DNA of 64,000 bases from Ferdinandcohnia sp047246645 (GCF_047246645.1 NZ_JBFOKR010000021.1:1-64000); one strand, 5' to 3'. Positions 36,801 through 43,929 are shown, counted from the stretch's first letter. Numbers and translations are program-made. The notes: generated from the letters alone by a model not told the origin.

Positions 36801-37062
36801 CATATTCATCAGCATCAAGTACAATAATCCATTCTCCTGTTGCTTTTGAAGCTGCATAATTACGAGCTTTTGAAAAATCATCACTCCACTCAAAATCATA
36901 AACTAAATTTGTATATTCTAGTGCAATACTTTTTGTTTTATCTTCCGAACCTGTATCCACAATTATAATTTCATCCACAATTTCGTTTGCAGAATCTAAA
37001 CATCTTCGTAATACTTTTTCCTCATTTTTAACAATTAAGCATAAGGATAAAAACTTACCCAT
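33871..37062 (-). CDS. Multidomain glycosyltransferase: GT2 - TPR region - polysaccharide pyruvyl transferase
   Basis: 1063 residues. Residues 1-~200 are a GT2 domain (LCLIVKNEEKVLRRCLDS; IIIVDTGSEDKT; EWIIVLDADEYVD). Residues about 205-680 are helical TPR-like repeats, clearest at EAINNYKTAYQL and DDAIEVLKQALIIDPRH. Residues about 715-1040 match polysaccharide pyruvyl transferases (LGWLGKGNVGDDVLFELFK; LIVLGGGSLIH; PVVSWGTGLDG; VYEIGDPALAY). GT2-TPR proteins next to flagellin genes often glycosylate flagellin; the fused pyruvyl-transferase-like domain is unusual. It lies between hag and flaG with no sigma-D box of its own. Substrates are unknown; flagellin modification is inferred from position. 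Confidence 0.8.
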   Translation of the reverse strand: MGKFLSLCLIVKNEEKVLRRCLDSANEIVDEIIIVDTGSEDKTKSIALEYTNLVYDFEWSDDFSKARNYAASKATGEWIIVLDADEYVDRQSFEKFKSDLKKETSNNILGVQIVSFIGENGQSTSLNYHDRVYKNNGSIIYYRSIHEMLMHKESLEKRGIAELKIFHTGYLENIVREKKKSERNLRLLKRKKQKESVDFFFLGNEYLAKGNFNEAINNYKTAYQLKESIYYEWVPRLIVRLVNCLISTKRFDEALNVTKDAEMVFPKIVDFKYLKGKIYKIFKDDYKAIKILEEIIERKDELKPFSSLDYLEYYPHKTLGELYESTSQVQLAVHHYSKALSVNNLDDYIWIRLISLLAKYSTLEELTEFIKLNCLKHKAMYPQRLINILLKVPNLNVQKQSLLLLNKNQLSSFEYEAVLIKNLFLDKKTDEVLERIYGKNPNEFYKILSSNIFSITDLILLTLDTKDQEFKKILFKIKFDNNMNNLLNLLFSKKRKKLSQFEESLFIRIIEQAYIMNNKMLIEILNNKKEFLSLESKTKIREEIENQLGDVFRDNSEMINNDGDIKEQIISLLTYNHYNDALLLVNQSLGRINNNADLYSIKAVILMKQKNYDDAIEVLKQALIIDPRHVDCLYNMAFIYEQTNQLNLAVDLYKRVSHLTSEDELLEEVNEKIIQLERPSEKINHIGNNVNSSFSFMNENAMSVKNVLYLGWLGKGNVGDDVLFELFKTMFYKYGHYTNHNTVANIDAYPTVQNYKIDISNYDLIVLGGGSLIHLPYWLKICVQGIESGIPVVSWGTGLDGAYKKEHLNSVSLGDQDESHFRAIYEHFDYISVRGPFTKNMLTNIGVNRKVYEIGDPALAYASEIFGDQLEIDENSRNVLVNWGTSYNNVFGRNELAVEDELVVVIHSLISKGYTVTVYPIWTEDIAHVRRLAQKVNDNRCEVITEVYEAKILQKLISKSYLSINFKLHANILSASANRPFISLAYRGKCFDFAQTVNCSEYAIATDEVTSTKVMDLVDEINMNYEDIVGRFKDAKEKYYPKLVDSIYKISNLLNNSEGSNML

Positions 37063-37088
37063 ACCAACACATCCAATTTACTTTTTTT

Positions 37089-37132
37089 TAACTACACAAG
37101 AATTGAAGTATTCTTCAATTCTTGTGTAGTTA
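37089..37132. repeat. Perfect 20-bp inverted repeat downstream of hag
   Basis: Arms 37089-37108 and 37113-37132 are perfect complements (TAACTACACAAGAATTGAAG) around the 4-nt loop TATT. On the hag strand it is followed by an A-run, not a T-run, so it is not a standard terminator. It may stabilise the abundant hag mRNA 3' end or block exonucleases. Confidence 0.75.
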
Positions 37133-37133
37133 A

Positions 37134-37157
37134 GCCTATCTCTAAAGCGAGATAGGC
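37134..37157 (-). terminator. Hairpin just after the hag stop codon
   Basis: A 9-bp stem GCCTATCTC / GAGATAGGC with loop GCTTTA lies 12 nt after the stop. It is followed only by TTAAC, then the 20-bp hairpin. The tandem stems probably end or protect the hag transcript together. Confidence 0.5.
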
Positions 37158-37168
37158 CATTAAACTTA

Positions 37169-38649
37169 TTAACGTAATAATTGTAATACACCTTGTGGTT
37201 GTTGATTTGCTTGTGCAAGCATAGCTTGAGAAGCTTGAGATAAGATTGAGTTCTTAGTTTGTTCCATCATTTCTTTCGCCATCGTGCGAACATTTGCTTT
37301 CACAAATGACTAGACTATATCTTCACCTTCTAATTATCTCGGAAGGGTCGGGCACTTCGGATTCACAATGTTGATGATGCATTGCTTCACCTATGGAATC
37401 ATCGCCATAGCTTTCGCCTTAGACGGTTTCCTAGTCGTTGAACCTTCTCCACTCTTTCGAGACAGGAGCTTGGCTGCTGATTGCCCATATCTTTTCTTTT
37501 TTCAAACCATCACGCTTGTCGTTTCCAACTACGTTGTGGTAAGAAAAGCTCTAAGGGTTTTCCAGCAATTCACCCGATCATAATCACTAGCCGTTACCAG
37601 CTAGGACGACTGTGCTTGTTCCTGCAATTAAGCAGCAAAAGCATAATCAACGTCACGAATACGAGATTCTGCAGCAGTTAGGTTTTCAGATGCATTATCA
37701 AGGTTATTAATTGTATGATCTAACCGGTTTTGATTAGCACCAAGATTGGAACGTGCGGAAGAAACAGTCTTAATTGCAGCATCAATAGCTACTAAATTAT
37801 CATCAGTACTAGCTGAAGCACCATCCCATACTAACGAACCTGAATCAACGCCTAAACCTTCTGCATTAAATGCTGTTGAAGTAGTAGATGCCGAAATAGC
37901 AATATTATGCTGCTGACCGCTGTTAGCACCTATCTGTAAATCATAGTCAAAATCACCATCTAATAATTTCTTTCCATTAAACTCTGTACGATCAGCAATT
38001 CCGTCTAACTCACTTTGTAATTGAGTAATTTCATCTTTGATCGCTGTTCTATCTTCATCAGCAAGAGTACCTTCATTACCTGCTTGAACTGTAAGTTCAC
38101 GCATACGTTGAAGAATAGAATGCGTTTCATTAAGTGCCCCTTCAGCAGTTTGAATTAAAGAAATCAAGTATGTTATCACAGTGGCTTTTTATCCTCTGTT
38201 TCTTTATGTTTCCATAAAGTTCAGGTCATATCTTCATCCTAATAGGATGCCCCGCGCTCGTGGGTGGATTATTGGTACGGTTCCTCACCACCTGACCGTC
38301 ACACCTTCCTAGTTACTTATTACCGTTTCACTAGGCTTGGCTCGGTATTGCCCACCATCCATCTACTTGATTGGTTTGGGGTTCCACCGAATTCACGAAG
38401 TTATCATCTAAACATTACTGTCTAGAGCGGCATCTCTATTTTACCGTCTTGAGCATTGCTAGAAGCTTGATCTAACCCACGGATTTGTCCGCGCATTTTC
38501 TCAGAAATTGAAAGACCTGCAGCATCATCACCTGCACGATTAATACGAAGACCTGAAGATAACTTCTCCATTGATTTAGACTGAGCATTTGATGCACTGT
38601 TTAGTTGGCGGTGTGTGTTAAGAGCCGCAATATTATGATTAATTCTCAT
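37169..38649 (-). CDS. hag: Flagellin, gene split by two group I introns
   Basis: Three exons: 38649-38443 (69 codons), 38164-37646 (173 codons), 37282-37169 (37 codons plus stop). Joined they give a 279-residue flagellin with no frame break. The N-terminal D0/D1 starts MRINHNIAALNTHRQLN and runs through LDQASSNAQDG into ISLIQTAEGALNET. The C-terminal D0 runs from SRIRDVD into MAKEMMEQTKNSILSQASQ and ends QQPQGVLQLLR. Without splicing the product stops 6 codons into intron 1. AAGGAGGATAT precedes the ATG; sigma-D promoter and CsrA hairpin lie upstream. The filament subunit is exported by the flagellar secretion system. The seamless, in-phase junctions make an intact intron-bearing gene far more likely than a pseudogene. 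Confidence 0.93.
37283..37645 (-). ncRNA. Group I intron 2 in hag (363 nt, no homing endonuclease)
   Basis: The minus-strand sequence follows exon ...GTTGAT and ends ...TTCGCACG before ATGGCGAAA, i.e. U at the 5' splice site and a terminal G. Conserved core elements occur in order: P (AATTGCTGGAAACCC), Q (AATCAGCAGCCAAGCTC), R (CAACGACTAGGAAACC) and S (AAGATATAGTC). P4 pairs TGCTG with CAGCA; P7 pairs GACTA (37436-37432) with TAGTC (37317-37313). It splits codons for the D0 motif RDVD|MAKEM in phase 0. No internal reading frame of useful size exists. The P1 pairing is not clear by eye. Confidence 0.9.
38165..38442 (-). ncRNA. Group I intron 1 in hag (278 nt, no homing endonuclease)
   Basis: The minus-strand sequence begins AAAATAGAGATGCCG after exon ...GACGGT and ends ...CATACTTG before ATTTCTTTA. 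Exon CGGU can pair with GCCG in the intron, putting a U-G wobble at the splice site (P1). Core elements in order: P (AATTCGGTGGAACCCC), Q (AATACCGAGCCAAGCC), R (GACGGTCAGGTGG) and S (AAGATATGACCTGA). P4 pairs TCGGT with ACCGA; P7 pairs TCAGGT (38295-38290) with ACCTGA (38226-38221). Insertion is in phase 0 within the AQDG|ISLIQT motif. An in-frame stop follows six codons into the intron. Confidence 0.9.
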
Positions 38650-38675
38650 TTCCTATATCCTCCTTGAATGTTTGT

Positions 38676-38697
38676 AATTCCACATCCTTGTGGAATT
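38676..38697 (-). promoter_or_regulatory. CsrA-binding hairpin in the hag leader
   Basis: AATTCCACA / TGTGGAATT form a 9-bp stem presenting AGGA in the loop. The ACAAGGATGT at its heart equals the high-affinity CsrA consensus. A second GGA is in the ribosome binding site AAGGAGG 15 nt downstream. CsrA bound to both would block hag translation until FliW removes it, as known in B. subtilis. Confidence 0.85.
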
Positions 38698-38759
38698 TAA
38701 TACTTACAAACCGGTACAAAAGTCGGCCGCCTTTTGCACTTGTTTGTTTTACATACTTT

Positions 38760-38785
38760 ATATCGACAGGTTTTATTATTGTTTA
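38760..38785 (-). promoter_or_regulatory. Sigma-D promoter of hag
   Basis: On the minus strand TAAA (38782-38785), 14-nt spacer, GTCGATAT (38760-38767), one mismatch to GCCGATAT. The leader to the start codon is about 100 nt and holds the CsrA hairpin. Confidence 0.85.
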
Positions 38786-38826
38786 ATAGTTTTTTAGATT
38801 TTTTTCTACATTTTTTTCAAATAAAC

Positions 38827-38863
38827 AAAAATACTCCTCAGTAATGATTTAAGGAGTATTTTT
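38827..38863 (-). terminator. Terminator after csrA
   Basis: AAATACTCCT / AGGAGTATTT stem followed by TTTG on the minus strand; the csrA stop codon lies within the hairpin. It separates the fliW-csrA transcript from the strongly expressed hag unit. Confidence 0.85.
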
Positions 38864-39082
38864 CAACGATACATTCAGTTGTTTCAATAAATCAATCGGA
38901 GTCTGGGAGGCCTGACTGTTCTCATTTTGAATATCCAAATACACTTCTTTCCGATGTATTTCTATATGTTTTGGTGCATCTATACCAATCCTAATCTGTT
39001 CGCCACTTACAGCCAAAATCGTTATTTCAATATCATCACCAATTTTAACTGACTCATTTGGTTTTCTGGTTAATACAAGCAT
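38849..39082 (-). CDS. csrA: Translational regulator CsrA
   Basis: A 77-residue RNA-binding dimer with the canonical start MLVLTRKPNESVKIGDDIEITIL, the conserved GEQIRIGIDAP and the HRKEVY RNA-contact segment. It represses hag translation. The C-terminal tail is slightly longer than in gamma-proteobacteria, as usual in Bacillus, where it carries the FliW contact. AGGAGGTGGGAG precedes the ATG. It lies 11 nt after fliW and directly upstream of its target. Confidence 0.96.
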   Translation of the reverse strand: MLVLTRKPNESVKIGDDIEITILAVSGEQIRIGIDAPKHIEIHRKEVYLDIQNENSQASQTPIDLLKQLNVSLKNTP

Positions 39083-39093
39083 TCTCCCACCTC

Positions 39094-39537
39094 CTATTTT
39101 ACAGTAGCTTTATCTTTCTTAAAAATTAAGTGTTTAGTTTGATATGAAGTATTCGTTAAAATAACTTGTTTACCAAGCTTCATTTTATTATTTACTACAA
39201 CTGGTCCTTGAAGATTTGCAGTTGATCTATCAAATGGCTCTTGAACAGTTAGTATCACGTAAACTGTTACATCCTTCTCCGAATCTAATTGTAGCTGCTC
39301 CACTACCTGTTCTTCTAACGTAAAATCATATTCGTTAAAAAATGCGAACGGGCTAGCAACTACAAAGGCTAGTTCAGAAGTACCGACAGATTGCATAATA
39401 AAAAATACAGAATCATCACCAAATGGTAAAAAAACAAACTTCTTTTCTTCTAAAAACCCAGGTATACCATTTTCAAATGTAATTATTTCAGTCTCTTCGA
39501 TAGATATTTCACCATGATATTTTGTATGTAGTTTCAT
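39094..39537 (-). CDS. fliW: Flagellar assembly factor FliW
   Basis: A 147-residue protein that binds either CsrA or flagellin, so that free flagellin releases FliW-CsrA control. Visible FliW features: ITFENGIPGFLEEKKFVFLP (residues 20-40), SELAFVVASPFAFFNEYDF, and the C-terminal NLQGPVVVNNKMKLGKQVIL. Length is standard (about 145). Order yviE-fliW-csrA-hag as in B. subtilis. Confidence 0.94.
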   Translation of the reverse strand: MKLHTKYHGEISIEETEIITFENGIPGFLEEKKFVFLPFGDDSVFFIMQSVGTSELAFVVASPFAFFNEYDFTLEEQVVEQLQLDSEKDVTVYVILTVQEPFDRSTANLQGPVVVNNKMKLGKQVILTNTSYQTKHLIFKKDKATVK

Positions 39538-39555
39538 CTTTTCACAACCTTATAT

Positions 39556-40146
39556 TTATATATCCACTTCAAATTTAACCCCAACATGTTTTAGGTTCAC
39601 AAAGTCAATCTTTAATGACTGCCTTTGTTCCAAGCTTACCTCTACCTTACCTGGAGTATAATTATGTATAGGTTTATTTGTTTGGGCATTAATAATTGGC
39701 TCATTCACCTGAACTTGTATATCAACTTCTGCAGGAACATAATTAGTTTTGACACTAAAGTGTGACGGTATCCATCCTATATTAAGTTGAAGCTCAAGTC
39801 CCTTACTATTTTCCTTAGATATGTTAGCAATTGGATTACCGCCATTTTCAATCTTCATTATAGAGTTACCTTCTGCCGCCCTTCTAGCTAAGCCTTCTAA
39901 CCAGTCTTGCTGCCCCTTATTCGCAGCTTCTTCAATCCGCCTCGAAATACTTTTGAGATCCACATCTTCTCGGGCCTTTGTTTGGTCAATTGTTAATTTT
40001 CCAGGGGTTGTTGTAATTGTTAAATCTGCTTTTGGTTGTTCAATTGACAAATCTGCTTTTGGTTGTTGTATCTCCTGAACTGCCGGTATTGTTCGTAATG
40101 CAATTTTAGCATATTGAGATTCTAGACGTATTTGAGGTACTTGCAT
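39556..40146 (-). CDS. yviE: YviE-like protein of the flagellar operon (DUF6470 type)
   Basis: A 196-residue protein with start MQVPQIRLESQYAKIALRT and repeated QPKADLSIEQPKADLTI motifs that give beta-strand-like segments (DLSIEQPKA, KLTIDQTKA). It ends HVGVKFEVDI. It occupies the yviE position between flgL and fliW. AGGGAGG precedes the ATG. The function of this family is unknown. Two KADL-type short repeats are close copies at the DNA level too (around 40020-40070). Confidence 0.85.
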   Translation of the reverse strand: MQVPQIRLESQYAKIALRTIPAVQEIQQPKADLSIEQPKADLTITTTPGKLTIDQTKAREDVDLKSISRRIEEAANKGQQDWLEGLARRAAEGNSIMKIENGGNPIANISKENSKGLELQLNIGWIPSHFSVKTNYVPAEVDIQVQVNEPIINAQTNKPIHNYTPGKVEVSLEQRQSLKIDFVNLKHVGVKFEVDI

Positions 40147-40187
40147 ACTAATCCTCCCTATGAAAAAAGCTATCTTAAAAAGATAGC

Positions 40188-41063
40188 TTAACGTAAAAAG
40201 TCTAACAGAGTTGGTTGTATAATTCGCGACCCTGCACTTAGAGCTGCACGATGTACTGCTTCAGCAGTTGTTAAATTAATAATAACCTTTTCCATGTCAG
40301 CATCTTCGTTCTCAGAGATAATTTTATTTGCGATTACTTCCTGGGAACTTAGTCGATCATCGATAAGTTCAACACGGTTGTATCTTGCCCCTAAATCAGC
40401 TCTAACTGCTGTTACATTATTTGAAAATGAATCAATGGAATCTAGGTATTTGCTTATGTCAGCATTTGATTCTAAGTCTGCAACTAAATTTCCTAACTCA
40501 GTAAAGATATCGGTTGGACTTTTTCCTAAAAACCCGGTCGGATCCACTCCAACATCTAAATTCACATTTTTAGATACATCAAATGATACTGCTGTATATT
40601 GTGTTTGTGGGTTAAATGTACCGTTAGCAACTGGGGGATTAGTTGTATTCGTTCCATTAAACAAATACTTATTCCCAACCTTCGTATTAGCTATCGTTGC
40701 AATATGCTCTTTTAGCTGACCAATTTCAATTGCTATACTCTCTTTATCCGTACCATCTAATGTACCGTTACTAGCCTGAACCGTTAACTCCTTCACTCTA
40801 TGAAGTGCCTGAGTCACTTTATCCAACGCATCATCCGAAGATTCCATCCAAGTATAGGCCTCCGATAGGTTACGCTGGTATTGTTCAATCTCAGTTAAGT
40901 CAGTTCGATAACGCATTCCTTTAATCGCTACAACCGGATCATCAGAAGGCTTTGTTATCTTCTTTTGGGTATTCAATTGGTCCTGATATTTCCCTAGTCT
41001 TTCGTAACTAGAACTCAAGTTTCGTAGCATATTATTTGTTAGCATTGATTGTGTTACGCGCAT
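40188..41063 (-). CDS. flgL: Flagellar hook-associated protein 3 (FlgL)
   Basis: A 291-residue hook-filament junction protein. The N-terminal flagellin-like helix reads MRVTQSMLTNNMLRNLSSSYERLGKYQDQLNTQKKITKPSDDPV. The C terminus DMEKVIINLTTAEAVHRAALSAGSRIIQPTLLDFL is the matching D0 helix. Length is normal for Bacillus (about 295). It follows flgK by 10 nt. Confidence 0.94.
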   Translation of the reverse strand: MRVTQSMLTNNMLRNLSSSYERLGKYQDQLNTQKKITKPSDDPVVAIKGMRYRTDLTEIEQYQRNLSEAYTWMESSDDALDKVTQALHRVKELTVQASNGTLDGTDKESIAIEIGQLKEHIATIANTKVGNKYLFNGTNTTNPPVANGTFNPQTQYTAVSFDVSKNVNLDVGVDPTGFLGKSPTDIFTELGNLVADLESNADISKYLDSIDSFSNNVTAVRADLGARYNRVELIDDRLSSQEVIANKIISENEDADMEKVIINLTTAEAVHRAALSAGSRIIQPTLLDFLR

Positions 41064-41073
41064 TGCCTATCAC

Positions 41074-42630
41074 CTACCTTCCACCGGTACCGATACCGTT
41101 TATTATTTTATCAAGGACTTCATCCATAACTGTGATCATTCTTGCTGATGCATTGTATGCATGCTGGAATTTAACCATATTTGTCATTTCTTCATCAAGT
41201 GAAACTGCACTTACTGACTGACGGCGATTGTCTACAGAGTCCTTCAAAACAGCTGAATTACTTGCCATCCTTTGTGCTTCCTGCGAATCCACACCCATCG
41301 AACCAATAAGAGATTCATAGAATGATTGAATACTTCCTGGCATAATATCTTGGTTTTTTACATCTCCTAATTTCTTAGCGTGTAAACCATTACCAGCCTC
41401 ATCTTGATTAGTAGAAGCAGCAATATTATTTAAGCCATTTACTTTATCAGTTATATTATCAGACAAACTAATCTTCCCAGCCGCACCTTTATAATCACCT
41501 AGCGCATTAAAGAATTCCCCAGCCTGTCGACTATCTTGTGTAGGACCTTTTAGTGTAAATCCTTGACTGTGAACTTCGTTAAACTTTGTTACGAACTCAA
41601 AAGCCATTCGATCAAGGCTATCCAGCATTTCTGGATAAATGCCTTTTACAGATCCATCCGTATCCACATAACCGTACGAATCTATTAATCCTTTTAATTC
41701 ACCACTAGGAATAAATGGTACGGTACTAGTTGTGGAACCATCCTCATCAACAAAAACCAACCCTGTTATCGGTCCAGTTGGCATATCGTTAATTTTATCA
41801 TCATCAGTATCTACAGCAGGTGTTACAGAAAGTCGATTATAAGCACTTCCAGAAATTAGCTTCATTTCCGCACCATTTGCACCAATTATCGAAATATCTA
41901 AGATCCCCTCTGCAATTTGCAGTGAATCCCCACCACTACTCTTCGGAGGATGAACCTTAATATCTACGTAACTAGCAAGCTGGTCTATTAATCTATCACG
42001 CTCATCATATAAATCATTTGGTAGATAACCAACGGGTTCAATTTCAGAGATTTGCTTGTTGATTTTACTAATTTGCTCTGATATCGAATTGACCGCTTTG
42101 ATATCTACACTAATTTGACTACCGAAGTCGTCTTGAATTTCTTTCAGAGAATTTGAAAGATAACTAAATGTATCTGCAACAGCTTGTCCACGCTGACGTA
42201 CAACTGATCTTGCACCATGGTCCTCTGGGTTTGCAGATAAGTCCTGAAGCGACTGCCAAAACTGGTTCATAGTGTTTGCTAGTCCTGTATCAGAAGGCTC
42301 ATTCATGATTTCTTCCATTTTCCCTAATGCACTTGCACGAGTATCCCAATAGCTTGTTTTTGTCTGTTCTCCACGAAATTGTACATCTAGGAAGCTTTCA
42401 CGTACACGTTGAACTGTTCCTGCTTCAACACCTGATCCAATTTGACCTGGAATTCTTTCGGCATTAAGACCAGGAGATGGATATGGAGTTGTTTGCGTAA
42501 AATTAACACGCTGTCTTGTGTAGCCAGGTGTATTTGCATTTGCAATATTATGTCCTGTTGTATATAACGCACCTTGCTGAGTAAGCATTCCGCGGCGCGC
42601 TGTCTCTAATCCATGAAAGGTTGATACCAT
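41074..42630 (-). CDS. flgK: Flagellar hook-associated protein 1 (FlgK)
   Basis: A 518-residue protein forming the first junction zone between hook and filament. The N-terminal rod/hook motif is STFHGLETARRGMLTQQGALYTTGHNIANANTPGYTRQ (broken here in description by its ANANTPGYTRQ core). The C terminus holds VSLDEEMTNMVKFQHAYNASARM. Length matches Bacillus FlgK (about 507). GGAGGATGG precedes the ATG. It lies between flgN and flgL. Confidence 0.94.
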   Translation of the reverse strand: MVSTFHGLETARRGMLTQQGALYTTGHNIANANTPGYTRQRVNFTQTTPYPSPGLNAERIPGQIGSGVEAGTVQRVRESFLDVQFRGEQTKTSYWDTRASALGKMEEIMNEPSDTGLANTMNQFWQSLQDLSANPEDHGARSVVRQRGQAVADTFSYLSNSLKEIQDDFGSQISVDIKAVNSISEQISKINKQISEIEPVGYLPNDLYDERDRLIDQLASYVDIKVHPPKSSGGDSLQIAEGILDISIIGANGAEMKLISGSAYNRLSVTPAVDTDDDKINDMPTGPITGLVFVDEDGSTTSTVPFIPSGELKGLIDSYGYVDTDGSVKGIYPEMLDSLDRMAFEFVTKFNEVHSQGFTLKGPTQDSRQAGEFFNALGDYKGAAGKISLSDNITDKVNGLNNIAASTNQDEAGNGLHAKKLGDVKNQDIMPGSIQSFYESLIGSMGVDSQEAQRMASNSAVLKDSVDNRRQSVSAVSLDEEMTNMVKFQHAYNASARMITVMDEVLDKIINGIGTGGR

Positions 42631-42645
42631 TTTTCCATCCTCCGT

Positions 42646-43128
42646 TTAAGCCTTTGAATCAAACATTGGTCGACTTTGTTTTTGCTCTTTCGCTTCTGTT
42701 GGTTTTCCGTAGTTAACAGTTTGTTCTTGTGGAACTAGCATGTCCAATGTCATATTTACGAATTGTAAAGATTGATGTGTAAGCTGCTGATTTAAGCTAT
42801 TAACATCTTTTAACTTGTTCACTATCTCAACAAGTTCTTCAGACAACTTTGTTAACTGAGTTTTATGAGACTCCTGAACAACCTCAATGCATTTCGTTAA
42901 CGTCTTTTCAGCTACTCTAGGTCCGAGTAATTTTTCAACCATTCCTATTCGCTCATTTTCCAACTGACGTATCGCAAGTAAGTACTTTTGCTCTTCTTTC
43001 ATATGTTCATTCAGGGCATCAATGTCGCCTTTTTTTAAAATGTCCGTTTTATGTTCAGACAATTTATATAAGTTCTGGTGCAAAACAAGTATTTTGCTAA
43101 GCAAAGATGTTAAATTTTCAGCTGACAT
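42646..43128 (-). CDS. flgN: FlgN-family export chaperone (YvyG)
   Basis: A 160-residue helical protein with the FlgN-type coiled-coil arrangement (LTSLLSKILVLHQNLYKLSEHK; VEKLLGPRVAEKTLTKCIEVV; LNQQLTHQSLQFVNMTLDML). FlgN chaperones FlgK and FlgL before export. It lies directly upstream of flgK, 21 nt after flgM. Length is typical (about 160). Confidence 0.9.
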   Translation of the reverse strand: MSAENLTSLLSKILVLHQNLYKLSEHKTDILKKGDIDALNEHMKEEQKYLLAIRQLENERIGMVEKLLGPRVAEKTLTKCIEVVQESHKTQLTKLSEELVEIVNKLKDVNSLNQQLTHQSLQFVNMTLDMLVPQEQTVNYGKPTEAKEQKQSRPMFDSKA

Positions 43129-43149
43129 TGTATCCCTCCTTATCTGAAC

Positions 43150-43410
43150 TTACTTTTTGAAATAAAAGTCATAGACGCTTTTCGCAACTGATTCTGAGTC
43201 TACCTTATAGGTACCACTTTGAACTTGTTGCTTAAGTGCTTCTACTTTTTGTTGACGTGCGACTACAATTGGTGACGTTTCTTGTAACTGCTTTGCAGCT
43301 GAAGAAATTTCAACTTTATCTGTTTTCGTTGTCTTTTCTGTTTCAGCAATTTTGCTCATTTGTTTTTTGTACGGATTCATTCCGACTGAGCCGAACTGGT
43401 TTATTTTCAT
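43150..43410 (-). CDS. flgM: Anti-sigma-D factor FlgM
   Basis: An 86-residue protein. The disordered N terminus reads MKINQFGSVGMNPYKKQM. The C-terminal sigma-binding helices include TDKVEISSAAKQLQ and KVEALKQQVQSGTYKVDSESVAKSVYDFY. FlgM holds sigma-D inactive until the hook-basal body is finished. It has its own sigma-D promoter, so it lies in a feedback loop. Confidence 0.94.
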   Translation of the reverse strand: MKINQFGSVGMNPYKKQMSKIAETEKTTKTDKVEISSAAKQLQETSPIVVARQQKVEALKQQVQSGTYKVDSESVAKSVYDFYFKK

Positions 43411-43455
43411 AATAAACCCTCACTTTCTGTTCCGATCTTCATACTTCTATCTTTA

Positions 43456-43482
43456 TTATCGGTGTCTTTCACTAAAAGTTTA
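43456..43482 (-). promoter_or_regulatory. Sigma-D promoter of flgM
   Basis: On the minus strand TAAA (43479-43482), 15-nt spacer, ACCGATAA (43456-43463), two mismatches to GCCGATAT. It starts just downstream of the yvyF stop and lies 45 nt before flgM. Confidence 0.7.
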
Positions 43483-43485
43483 GCT

Positions 43486-43896
43486 TTATTTATCAACAAA
43501 AAACGTTCTTCTTTTATCACGCTCACTGAGTTCCTTTAAACGTTCTTGTTCCTTTTCTAAAGTGGTAAGTTGCTGACGAATATCCTTTGAACAATCCCCG
43601 CATAATTTTCCTTCTCGTATTATCGTGCGACATTTTTGACAAGGATATCCAAGGTTCGGAAATTGCGCCAGCTGTAACCTGCCAGTTCGAATAAATTTTA
43701 TTATTAGTTCTTCCTCGACACCTGTCCCCTCAACAACTTCATCAAGGGTTGCGGTACGATTCTCCCTAATACGGATAAATTTATATACCGTTTCATACTT
43801 CACTTCTTCTTCTTTATAGCATTTATCGCACACATCTCGTAGATTTGTTTTAACAAAAACTGCGCCACAGTTTGGACAATTCATTAGTTCTGCCAT
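43486..43896 (-). CDS. yvyF: YvyF-family flagellar operon protein (zinc-ribbon)
   Basis: A 136-residue protein with two zinc-ribbon-like CxxC pairs at the start (MNCPNCGAVF, CDKCYKE) and two near residue 92 (YPCQKCRTIIREGKLCGDC). A helix-turn-helix-like middle reads ATLDEVVEGTGVEEELIIKFIRTG, and a coiled-coil tail follows. The family is tied to the flagellar operon of Bacillaceae but its role is unknown. The start at 43896 has TAGGAGAGAG upstream; an earlier in-frame ATG is less good. First gene of the flgM operon, behind a perfect sigma-D promoter. Confidence 0.88.
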   Translation of the reverse strand: MAELMNCPNCGAVFVKTNLRDVCDKCYKEEEVKYETVYKFIRIRENRTATLDEVVEGTGVEEELIIKFIRTGRLQLAQFPNLGYPCQKCRTIIREGKLCGDCSKDIRQQLTTLEKEQERLKELSERDKRRTFFVDK

Positions 43897-43929
43897 TTTT
43901 CTCTCTCCTAAAAACAATATCTATTTTTT

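Noticed and set aside
37628..38649. hag as a pseudogene broken into two pieces
   Set aside because: Both breaks carry complete group I intron cores, exon joins are in phase, and the joined protein is intact from end to end.
40294..40719. 141-codon plus-strand open frame
   Set aside because: Antisense to flgL, which is unambiguous.
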